NCBI RefSeq assembly: GCF_900107795.1
Contig: NZ_FNRL01000008.1
Span: 62,001-126,000 of the forward strand
Length of the DNA stretch: 64,000 bases
Source: Chitinophaga terrae (ex Kim and Jung 2007)
GTDB lineage: Bacteria; Bacteroidota; Bacteroidia; Chitinophagales; Chitinophagaceae
Direction of reading: 5' to 3'
The notes under the pieces are model-generated. The model did no database searches. It saw only the letters and a program-made list of their open reading frames with translations, and was not told where the DNA came from. Positions 1 to 6,957 of the stretch are shown piece after piece. The position numbers were made by a program, and so were the translations under genes. Positions within the stretch are counted from its first letter, which is position 1, and every line of letters starts with the position of its first letter.

Positions 1-1536
1 GCAATAGGCGCCTCGATCATCGCTTCAAATATTTCTGCTGAACAGTTTATAGGGATGAGCGGGGATGGCTTTTTTGTGGGCATGGCAGTGAGCGTGTATG
101 AGTGGTTAGGCGCTGCGGCGCTGATCATTGTGGCGGTTTTTCTCATGCCTGTATATATCCGTAACAAGATCTATACAATGCCCCAGTTCCTTAAAATGCG
201 CTATAACGAAACGGTAGCGCTGATAATGTCCGTATTCTGGTTGTTTTTATATGTGTTTGTTAACCTAACTTCTATTCTTTACCTGGGCGCCTTGGCTATT
301 AACGGATTGCTCGGAGGCGCCTATTTTCATGAGGTGATGATCGCACTGGCCATCTTTGCCGTGATCATTACCCTCGGCGGAATGAAGGTAATAGGATATA
401 CAGATGTGATCCAGGTAGGGGTGCTGATCATAGGCGGGTTGGCTACCACCTGCATGGCATTGACAGTGGTAAGTGAAAAATTTGGTTTCGGGAAAGATAT
501 TGTGGCAGGATTTAACATCCTGATGAAAGAAGCCCCGGATCATTTCCATATGATGCTGAAAAAGCCGGAGGCGGGCGCCTCACAGGAGTATATCAATAAA
601 TACCTGATCCTGCCGGGATTTGGAATGTACATCGCCGGGCAGTGGATCAGCAACCTGAATTACTGGGGTTGCAACCAGTATATCACGCAACGTGCATTGG
701 GGGCCGATCTGCCAACTGCCAGAACGGGTATCCTCTTTGCCGGCTTACTGAAAATACTGATGCCTGTTATCGTAATGCTGCCGGGTATCGTGGCTTATGT
801 CCTTTACCAGCACGGGCATTTGCCGCAGCTGGAAGGAGGGCATAAAGACGGCGCTTATGCAGCGATCCTTACCCTGTTGCCGGCCGGATTAAAAGGGTTG
901 GCCATTGCGGCGCTTACTGCTGCCATCGTCGCTTCGCTGGCCGGTAAATCCAACAGTATATCCACCATCTTCACATTGGATATCTATAAAAAATACCTCC
1001 ATACGAAAGCCGATGAAAAACAACTGGTCTGGGTAGGACGACTTACCATTGTTGCAGCAATTGTTATAGGAGTACTTTTTACATGGAACGACCTGCTCGA
1101 TATTGGCGGGGCAGGCGGGTACACATTTGTGCAAAAATATTCCAGCTTTATCAGCCCTGGCGTTTTTGCCACTTTCATCCTGGGGATGTTCTGGAAACGC
1201 ACCAGCGGCGCCGCGGCGGTTGCAGGCATTATAGTTGGCTTTGCAGCTTCGGTTTTCTTTAACCAGGCAGCTGTTAAACTGATGGGGCCTGAAACCATCC
1301 TTTACAGTGCATTCCCTAATGCGCACGGAGAATATGAAATACCATTCTTTATAAGCCTTGGTTGGTCTTTCCTGACCACCGTCATTGTAATGGTGGCAAT
1401 TAGCCTGGCCGGTCCGAGGGTCAGTCCAAAAGCTTTTGTGCTGGACCGGGGCATGTTCAGGCTTTCGCCTTCCTCAGTTATACTCATTGCCGCAATCGTG
1501 CTATTGCTTTCGGCATTGTACGTTAAATTCTGGTAA
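1..1536 (+). CDS. Sodium:solute symporter (SSS/SGLT family), 5' end outside window
   Basis: Inner-membrane transporter that probably couples Na+ entry to uptake of a sugar or similar solute. The reading frame is open from base 1, and the residues before the first Met (GASIIASNISAEQFIGMSG) are the conserved SGLT helix motif, so the Met at 55 is internal and the true start lies upstream. About ten hydrophobic helices follow, with the family pattern of alternating helices and Gly-rich turns (SLAGKSNSISTIFTLDIY; FWKRTSGAAA). The C-terminus ends in a last membrane helix. Substrate cannot be told from sequence. A strong hairpin terminator follows the stop codon. Confidence 0.93.
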   Translation, partial: AIGASIIASNISAEQFIGMSGDGFFVGMAVSVYEWLGAAALIIVAVFLMPVYIRNKIYTMPQFLKMRYNETVALIMSVFWLFLYVFVNLTSILYLGALAINGLLGGAYFHEVMIALAIFAVIITLGGMKVIGYTDVIQVGVLIIGGLATTCMALTVVSEKFGFGKDIVAGFNILMKEAPDHFHMMLKKPEAGASQEYINKYLILPGFGMYIAGQWISNLNYWGCNQYITQRALGADLPTARTGILFAGLLKILMPVIVMLPGIVAYVLYQHGHLPQLEGGHKDGAYAAILTLLPAGLKGLAIAALTAAIVASLAGKSNSISTIFTLDIYKKYLHTKADEKQLVWVGRLTIVAAIVIGVLFTWNDLLDIGGAGGYTFVQKYSSFISPGVFATFILGMFWKRTSGAAAVAGIIVGFAASVFFNQAAVKLMGPETILYSAFPNAHGEYEIPFFISLGWSFLTTVIVMVAISLAGPRVSPKAFVLDRGMFRLSPSSVILIAAIVLLLSALYVKFW

Positions 1537-1566
1537 TTGCCGGATGTGGTAGAAAGATTTTGATTG

Positions 1567-1614
1567 AAGCGGATGTTAATAAGTAGGTTTCCCGGCTTAT
1601 TAACATCCGCTTTT
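1567..1614 (+). terminator. Hairpin terminator of the symporter gene
   Basis: Perfect 17-bp inverted repeat (arms 1567-1583 and 1596-1612) with a 12-nt loop, 30 bases after the symporter stop codon. The T-tract (TTTT) is short, so it may act by stem strength. Confidence 0.7.
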
Positions 1615-1635
1615 GGTTCCAGGTGATTTTGGTGC

Positions 1636-1663
1636 GAAAAAAAGAGCTGCGGTAAGCAGCTCT
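1636..1663 (-). terminator. Rho-independent terminator of the sigma-factor operon
   Basis: Arms AGAGCTGC and GCAGCTCT (1643-1650, 1656-1663) with a 5-nt loop. Read on the minus strand the stem is followed by seven T residues, so it terminates transcripts coming from the genes at 2993-1794. Its position 130 bp past the small ORF at 1794 supports that ORF being inside the operon. Confidence 0.7.
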
Positions 1664-1793
1664 GATTTCTGGGGCCAATTATACCTTTAGGTATATGACA
1701 ACAGGATGTTAATAAATAACGAAGATTCCCTTTGCAAAGGAACGCTGCGGCGATAATTGAAAAAATAGCTATTTATGGGTATTTTCTAAAGGG

Positions 1794-1985
1794 TCAGGAA
1801 ATCGATATTATAAACCCACTGCCGATGCCGGCAATTAACAGCAGCAATAGCTGAACGATATTATGTTGGTAGGGATCAGGAAGGTAGTAATTGGTACTGC
1901 GATGGGTTATGTAGAGGCTAAAGCCAATAAGGCCATGGAGGAAGGCGTAGCATAACGGAATATATAACAATAATTGTACTGGCAT
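1794..1985 (-). CDS. Small two-helix membrane protein, unknown
   Basis: A 63-residue protein starting MPVQLLLYIP with a hydrophobic N-terminal segment, a short polar loop rich in Tyr/Pro, and a strongly hydrophobic C-terminal helix (IVQLLLLLIAGIGSGFII). The open frame extends upstream to about 2258, but that part overlaps the gene at 2089-2412 and has no protein-like composition, so the Met at 1985 was chosen. It is the third gene after the sigma factor on the minus strand, before a terminator facing the same way. No family recognised; it could be chance. Confidence 0.4.
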   Translation of the reverse strand: MPVQLLLYIPLCYAFLHGLIGFSLYITHRSTNYYLPDPYQHNIVQLLLLLIAGIGSGFIISIS

Positions 1986-2088
1986 ATTACAAGGTATTCG
2001 GGTAAATGAATTGATGTAACAGGCCTTTGGGTCTGTAGTTAAAGATAGCCAGGATGGCTGCAATAGGATGTCAGGTGAGCAGATATTC

Positions 2089-2412
2089 TTAGGTGTTAAC
2101 CAATGCCTCGTTAATGTTCCGTTTAAGCAGTTTGGTGCAGAACCAGCCAGCAAGCAGGATGCTTGTACAAAACAGCAATAATGTAATAAAGACAACCAGG
2201 TTGAGTTGCGTTGCGCCCAGTACGCACAGCACGATGATATTGAGAGCAACCAATGCAAAAACGGTAAAAGTGCCCAAGGTTAACCTGGGAGCTTTTTTAG
2301 CGGCAGGAGGGCAGCTGTTGACCACCGTGGTTGCCAGTTTTTCTGCAAACAGGGGGGATGGCGATATCACGCCGTTCTCCTTCAATATATTTTTAAACTG
2401 GTCATTCCTCAT
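2089..2412 (-). CDS. Membrane protein downstream of ECF sigma factor
   Basis: 107 residues: a soluble N-terminal part of about 45 residues (MRNDQFKNILKENGV...), then two closely spaced membrane helices and a basic cytoplasmic tail. Its start overlaps the sigma-factor stop by 4 bases, a sign of translational coupling. Position and topology fit a sigma-associated membrane regulator or minimal anti-sigma factor, but there is no zinc-binding HxxxCxxC signature, so the role is inferred from context only. Confidence 0.75.
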   Translation of the reverse strand: MRNDQFKNILKENGVISPSPLFAEKLATTVVNSCPPAAKKAPRLTLGTFTVFALVALNIIVLCVLGATQLNLVVFITLLLFCTSILLAGWFCTKLLKRNINEALVNT

Positions 2413-2993
2413 AATAATTCACTGATTTCCTTGTTAAGCATGGTTTTTAATGCCTGTTCCAGTTGTTTCCTGCTGCGTAACAATCGCATCTTAACAGCCG
2501 ATCTTTTGTGCCCTGTGATCTCGCATATTTCAGCGATGCTCTTCTCTGCAATATAATGTAATTGCACCAGGAGCTTATCTGTGGCCTGCAACTGGTTCAG
2601 GGCCTGTTGTACATATTTTTCCCTTTCACTTTTCTGAATGCTGTCCCATGCCTGGGTATTATCCGCAATCTCGTACAATGTGTCGTTGAGAGATTCTTTC
2701 CTCTGTTCCCTGCCTATTGCCTGCAGCTTATTAAGGGCAGTACGATAAACGATCTTATAGAGCCAGGTCGAAAACCTGGAAGATTGTTTAAAACCGGATA
2801 ACGCGTTGAATGCTTTCAGAAAAGCATCCTGCACTATTTCTTCCGCTTCTTCATGATTCCCAACAACACCAAAGGCAATGGTATAGGCGAAAGAAGAATA
2901 GTGAGATACGAGCTGTTTAATGGAGCGTTGATCGCCCTGCCTGGCTTTAGCGAGCCATTCATCTTCCTGCCTGTATGCTTTTTTAAATATCAT
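2409..2993 (-). CDS. ECF-type RNA polymerase sigma-70 factor
   Basis: 194 residues, the usual ECF length. Region 2 is at about residues 25-95 (YTIAFGVVGNHEEAEEIVQD, then FSTWLYKIVYRTALNKL) and region 4 at about 125-180 (LHYIAEKSIAEICEITG plus a recognition helix with RSAVKMRLLRSRKQL). It directs RNA polymerase to a small regulon, normally under control of a partner encoded next to it, here perhaps the membrane protein it overlaps. The start codon lies 9 bp from the left end of the insertion sequence, so its native promoter and leader have been separated from it. Confidence 0.93.
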   Translation of the reverse strand: MIFKKAYRQEDEWLAKARQGDQRSIKQLVSHYSSFAYTIAFGVVGNHEEAEEIVQDAFLKAFNALSGFKQSSRFSTWLYKIVYRTALNKLQAIGREQRKESLNDTLYEIADNTQAWDSIQKSEREKYVQQALNQLQATDKLLVQLHYIAEKSIAEICEITGHKRSAVKMRLLRSRKQLEQALKTMLNKEISELL

Positions 2994-3002
2994 TCAGAAT
3001 AT

Positions 3003-3018
3003 GGGGCTGACCAAAAAG
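3003..3018 (+). repeat. Left terminal inverted repeat of the IS
   Basis: GGGGCTGACCAAAAAG, exact reverse complement of bases 4813-4828. Confidence 0.9.
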
Positions 3019-3140
3019 TCCAACAATGGCTTTTAGGTCGGCCCAATTTTTTGTATCGATTTTTTGATTAATCTGAGAAATAAATAAGAGTAAGGAGCCT
3101 CAAAGTTGTAAAATAAACCATTGCAGGGTCAAATCTGTGT

Positions 3141-4712
3141 TTAAGTGGCCGATTGGACGTTTTTGATGTGTATTTTCCGCAAATTATGGGCAAGGGCTAT
3201 CAAGCCAAATTCAGCCTTTACTTTTTGTTTGCCTCGTAAATGGAATCGTCTAAATCCCTGATTTTTTTTGATGTCACCGAAACAGGTCTCTACTTCTATA
3301 CTCCGTTTTCGCTTCAAGACATTCCCTTCATCACTTTTTAGATTATTACGAGCTTGTTGTTTATAGTGGTCAAGAGCTTGATTGACTTTTATTGTGCGAT
3401 TAGATGCTGATGTACCTTTGCAATCTTTAATAAAAGGACAGCCCTGGCAGTTCTCACATTCATATAACCGATTAAAGCTTATATACCCATTTTTACTACG
3501 ATCTGTTTTGACATAGCGAAAACGAAGTACTTTGTTATAAGGACAGATGTAGATATCGTCGGCTTCATGATAGATGAAGTTCTCTTTACGGAAGGGATTT
3601 TCAACATATTTACGGCTTTGTTCTTTATGGTAAAGAGGAAATTTTACATATGCGGCAATCTCTTTATCCTCCATTAACTCATAGTTTTCCTGCGTACCAA
3701 ATATGCTATCTGCTATGATTGCAGCAGGCTGGTGACCTCCATGCTGTTCAAATTGATGAAGATGATCTTTAAAACAGGCTCCATCATTATTTTTCTGATG
3801 CACGCTATAGCCTGTAATAAACTGATCTTCGCTACCAATAAGTACATTATAGCCTGGCAGGACTTCACCATTCTTCATTTTCATTGCTGTGGCATCCTCG
3901 TCTGTTACACTATAACCACTACGGCTCTCACTAATCTGTTGCTGACGTTCATATTTATCTATTTGATTCTGGTGCAAGCAAAGCTTTTTCTTTAATGTGG
4001 CTGCCTTGCGCTTTAGGCGTTTAGATGTGGTGGCTTCTATCACTTTTTCCAGCTTATTGGTTTGTGCTGAGATTTGTGCTTTGGTAACAGGCTGTTTATC
4101 TGCTCCCAATTCTTCAAGATCCTTGTTCCCATACTGGAGTTGCTCAGTCTCATTTAGTTGATCGATCTGTTTAAACAGCTCCCTGCATTTTTGTTCTGTA
4201 GCCGCCTGATACCGTTTTGCGTTCTTCTTCCAGACCATTTTATGCCTGTTAGCATCAGCTTCAAATGTAGATCCATCACAGAAATAATGCTCAAATCTGA
4301 TATATCCCTGTGTCAACAGAAAATCCAGCATCTCCTTGAATAGCTCTTCGATGGTATCCTTGAGTATACCACTACGAAAATTGTTAATAGTGCGAAAGTC
4401 CGGGCGATTATAGGCTGCCAGCCACATGAATGTAACATCTTGCCGTAGAGCCTTGGCTATGCGACGACCCGTATATATTTTAACGGCATACGCATACAAC
4501 AACACTTTTATCATCATACATGGATGATAGGCACTAGTACCTCCTCCCTGATAACTCTCAATGATCCTGCTAAGATCCATCTTCTCAACTACATCATTTA
4601 TAATACGTACAAGATGATGTTTATCAATAAGTTCGCCCAGATCAGGAGGCAGCAAAAGATTTTGTGTGGGAATGTATTGTTTGAATACCTGTTTAGTAGT
4701 AGCTTTGGCCAT
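3141..4712 (-). CDS. IS1182-family DDE transposase
   Basis: 523 residues, typical of the family. The N-terminal helical part (about 1-130) carries the characteristic YHPCMMIKVLLYAY and DFRTINNFRSG blocks. A catalytic-core start follows at FEHYFCDGSTFEADANRHK (first Asp), then a coiled, Lys-rich insertion (about 180-260), a second acidic block (AAIIADSIFGTQENYE), a Cys cluster (CENCQGCPFIKDC) and a C-terminal ETCFGDIKKNQGFRRFHLRG block with the expected Glu. It cuts and moves the surrounding element. The frame is uninterrupted. Confidence 0.95.
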   Translation of the reverse strand: MAKATTKQVFKQYIPTQNLLLPPDLGELIDKHHLVRIINDVVEKMDLSRIIESYQGGGTSAYHPCMMIKVLLYAYAVKIYTGRRIAKALRQDVTFMWLAAYNRPDFRTINNFRSGILKDTIEELFKEMLDFLLTQGYIRFEHYFCDGSTFEADANRHKMVWKKNAKRYQAATEQKCRELFKQIDQLNETEQLQYGNKDLEELGADKQPVTKAQISAQTNKLEKVIEATTSKRLKRKAATLKKKLCLHQNQIDKYERQQQISESRSGYSVTDEDATAMKMKNGEVLPGYNVLIGSEDQFITGYSVHQKNNDGACFKDHLHQFEQHGGHQPAAIIADSIFGTQENYELMEDKEIAAYVKFPLYHKEQSRKYVENPFRKENFIYHEADDIYICPYNKVLRFRYVKTDRSKNGYISFNRLYECENCQGCPFIKDCKGTSASNRTIKVNQALDHYKQQARNNLKSDEGNVLKRKRSIEVETCFGDIKKNQGFRRFHLRGKQKVKAEFGLIALAHNLRKIHIKNVQSAT

Positions 4713-4745
4713 AGTATTTTTAATGTGGTAATTAAAAATACTAAT

Positions 4746-4774
4746 CGGCCCCTTTTCTGCAAAGAAAAGGGCCG
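4746..4774. other. Hairpin inside the IS, upstream of the transposase
   Basis: Inverted repeat CGGCCC-CTTTTC / GAAAAGGGCCG with one bulged base, 34 bp upstream of the transposase start. Such a stem can stop outside transcription from entering the transposase gene, limiting transposition; this role is inferred. Confidence 0.5.
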
Positions 4775-4812
4775 ACCTTTTTTAAGATCAGCCCTAATTT
4801 CTTCAAGCCAAC

Positions 4813-4828
4813 CTTTTTGGTCAGCCCC
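4813..4828 (-). repeat. Right terminal inverted repeat of the IS
   Basis: Exact reverse complement of the left terminal repeat at 3003-3018. Confidence 0.9.
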
Positions 4829-4863
4829 ATCAATATACTCACAAATAATTAAATCAATAAACA

Positions 4864-5202
4864 ATGCAAATAACTTCTGCTGCCGTACTGATCGCCGTTG
4901 CGCTTACAGTATTTAGTATCTGTTATTACTATTTTAGTACAAGGCATAAAGAGAGGATGATGATATTAGAGAAAGGATTGCCCGCCGACTTTTTCAGCAG
5001 GCATTTCACTATCCTTCCGTTCCTCCTTTTATTAGGTATAGTATGTATTGGGGTGGCCCTGGGAATTATTGGAGGCAGCCTGTTCTGTTATTGGTTCCCT
5101 GAGGTGGGAACTGCTTTGATATTCCTCCCTTCCATTGCAGCATTTACAGGCGCCAGCCTCATTATCGCTTACCTGGTATTTCAAAAGAAAGTCAAACCAT
5201 AA
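4864..5202 (+). CDS. DUF6249-like membrane protein
   Basis: 112 residues with an N-terminal membrane helix, then a short cytoplasmic segment with the family hallmark HKERMMILEKGLPADFF, and two further helices. Proteins of this type are commonly encoded beside ECF sigma factors in Bacteroidota, which fits the sigma gene that was its divergent neighbour before the IS inserted between them. Function unknown. The start is 35 bp from the IS right end, so its promoter is probably altered too. The next gene follows after 5 bp, implying cotranscription. Confidence 0.75.
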   Translation: MQITSAAVLIAVALTVFSICYYYFSTRHKERMMILEKGLPADFFSRHFTILPFLLLLGIVCIGVALGIIGGSLFCYWFPEVGTALIFLPSIAAFTGASLIIAYLVFQKKVKP

Positions 5203-5207
5203 CAATT

Positions 5208-6830
5208 ATGCCCCGCTATACATTATCATTCCTTTTACTCATAATAATTAGCGCTGTTTCTGCGCAGTCTTACGACCAGGTAATGCGGGCGCGTTTCCAT
5301 CCCGGCGCTCCCGGCGCCGTTGCACTCGTCGCAAAAAACGGGAAGATTATCTTTCAGAAAGCCTACGGAGTAGCGAATATGGAATTGGGAGTGAATATAA
5401 AACCGGATTCGCGGTTCCGGATAGGATCTCTCACCAAGCAGTTCACCGCCTGCGCTATCCTTAAACTGGCAGAGGAGGGGAAATTATCCCTTGATGACCG
5501 CCTGACCAAGTATTTTAAGGATTTTCCGGCCGCTTACGACAGCATTACCATACTGCATTTGCTAACCCATACATCCGGTATAAGCCTGAGCAGGGGATAT
5601 TGGAATGCGGAGCTCCGGAAGAAAGATTTCACTCCAAGGGAACTGGTAGATGTTTTCAGGAACGACACACTGGATTTTAAACCAGGTACCCGTTTTATTT
5701 ACAATAACAATAATTACGTGCTACTCGGCTACCTCATAGAACAGATCAGCGGTCAGTCTTACGCCCGCTACATGGATAGCGTGTTTTTTAAGCCGCTGGG
5801 CATGCACCACACCAGCATAGAAACCGCCGCAGCTATCATCCCCAACAAAGTGGCCGGGTACCGGTATGGGATATACGACAAGTTTGAAAACGCCCCTTAC
5901 CTGAGTATGACGCAGCCTTATGCAGCCGGTTCCATTGTGTCTACAGCCGGTGACCTTTTTACCTGGATAACGGCTTTAATGCAGTATAAGGTTATCAGCG
6001 CCGCCAGCCTGGAGAAGGCTGTTTCTTCCCATCGACTTGCAGATGGTTCGCTTACCAACTATGGGTTTGGGTGGGCAACAGGCAGTATCCGGGGAAATAA
6101 AAGCATCAGGCATGATGGACTGATAAACGGTTTCAGCGCTTTTATGACATGGCTTCCCAAACAAGCCGTTTGCGTTATCGTACTAACCAATTGTGAATAT
6201 TATAACCCCGAAGATGCAGGAACAAGGCTGGCTGCTATAGCGCTTGGCAAGCCTTACCCGGAGATCCCCCTTAAAATGCAGCCGGAGAGCCTGCAAAGCT
6301 ACCAGGCAGTTTACGAATCCGGGAGTTATGGTAAAAGGATAGTTCAGTTGTTAGACAGCACGCTGTATATTTATTCCAAAGGCGGAAGCAAAGAGCAACT
6401 TTTTCCATATGCAAAAGATAAATTCTTTCTCAGGAACAGTCTCGAAACTTTTTCCTTCATACATGATCCTTCCGGTAAAATAATCGCGTTGCAGGCAGAA
6501 GGACCGGAAAAGACAATCGAATATTCCAGGAGCCCGGAAGTTGTACCTGCCGTTAAAACTATCCGGCTATCAGCAGCAGAGTTGGACCGGTACCTGGGTT
6601 GGTACCAGTTTTCGCCCGACTTCAGTCTGCAGATCTTTAGGGAGGGAAACCAGTTATACGGAAAAGGGGAAGGCCCGAGGCAAATAAAGCAGCTTATACT
6701 TCCTTTGGGAAATAACAGGTTTGCAGCGAAGTTCCTTGATGCTGAACTTTGGTTTAAGGAAGATGAAAAAGGGAAGATAACCGGTGTAACAAAGGTGCAG
6801 AATGGCGAATCTATGGCAGTAAAGCGATAG
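5208..6830 (+). CDS. Secreted serine hydrolase, beta-lactamase (class C/PBP) fold
   Basis: 540 residues with a Sec signal peptide (cleavage near SAVSAQ). Beta-lactamase fold at about 25-340 with the catalytic SxxK at Ser74-Leu-Thr-Lys77, the YxN element at Tyr165-Asn-Asn167, and HDG at 302-304 replacing the KTG triad. A separate beta-rich C-terminal domain (about 430-540) resembles the lipocalin-like domain often fused to this family. Such proteins are D-aminopeptidases, esterases or peptidoglycan-acting enzymes; the substrate cannot be given. It probably acts in the periplasm or on the cell surface. Confidence 0.9.
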   Translation: MPRYTLSFLLLIIISAVSAQSYDQVMRARFHPGAPGAVALVAKNGKIIFQKAYGVANMELGVNIKPDSRFRIGSLTKQFTACAILKLAEEGKLSLDDRLTKYFKDFPAAYDSITILHLLTHTSGISLSRGYWNAELRKKDFTPRELVDVFRNDTLDFKPGTRFIYNNNNYVLLGYLIEQISGQSYARYMDSVFFKPLGMHHTSIETAAAIIPNKVAGYRYGIYDKFENAPYLSMTQPYAAGSIVSTAGDLFTWITALMQYKVISAASLEKAVSSHRLADGSLTNYGFGWATGSIRGNKSIRHDGLINGFSAFMTWLPKQAVCVIVLTNCEYYNPEDAGTRLAAIALGKPYPEIPLKMQPESLQSYQAVYESGSYGKRIVQLLDSTLYIYSKGGSKEQLFPYAKDKFFLRNSLETFSFIHDPSGKIIALQAEGPEKTIEYSRSPEVVPAVKTIRLSAAELDRYLGWYQFSPDFSLQIFREGNQLYGKGEGPRQIKQLILPLGNNRFAAKFLDAELWFKEDEKGKITGVTKVQNGESMAVKR

Positions 6831-6957
6831 ATATCTTCAACATACCTGGTGATATTTTCACTAATCCTGCTGGTAATTTGACGCTGGTAGAATAAAATAA
6901 AGGAATTCCATAACTTGAGGTGCTATCCGCGTTATTACAATAACGAAAAGTGAACAG

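Larger units (their letters stand above)
3003..4828 (-). mobile_element. IS1182-family insertion sequence, complete
   Basis: An 1826-bp element with one full-length transposase. The ends are perfect 16-bp inverted repeats beginning GGGGCTGACC, with AT outside both ends (either a 2-bp target duplication or an extension of the repeat, since AT is its own complement). Subterminal inverted copies of AGGTCGGCCC lie about 30-50 bp inside each end. It sits in the divergent promoter region between the sigma factor (9 bp away) and the DUF6249 gene (35 bp away). Both ends and the ORF are intact, so it may still be active. Confidence 0.9.

Noticed and set aside
889..1326. Long minus-strand ORF inside the symporter gene
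   Set aside because: Antisense shadow of a strongly conserved coding region; its composition is not protein-like.
1986..2258. Upstream extension of the small membrane ORF to 154 residues
   Set aside because: It overlaps the better supported gene at 2089-2412 and the extra residues are low-quality translation.
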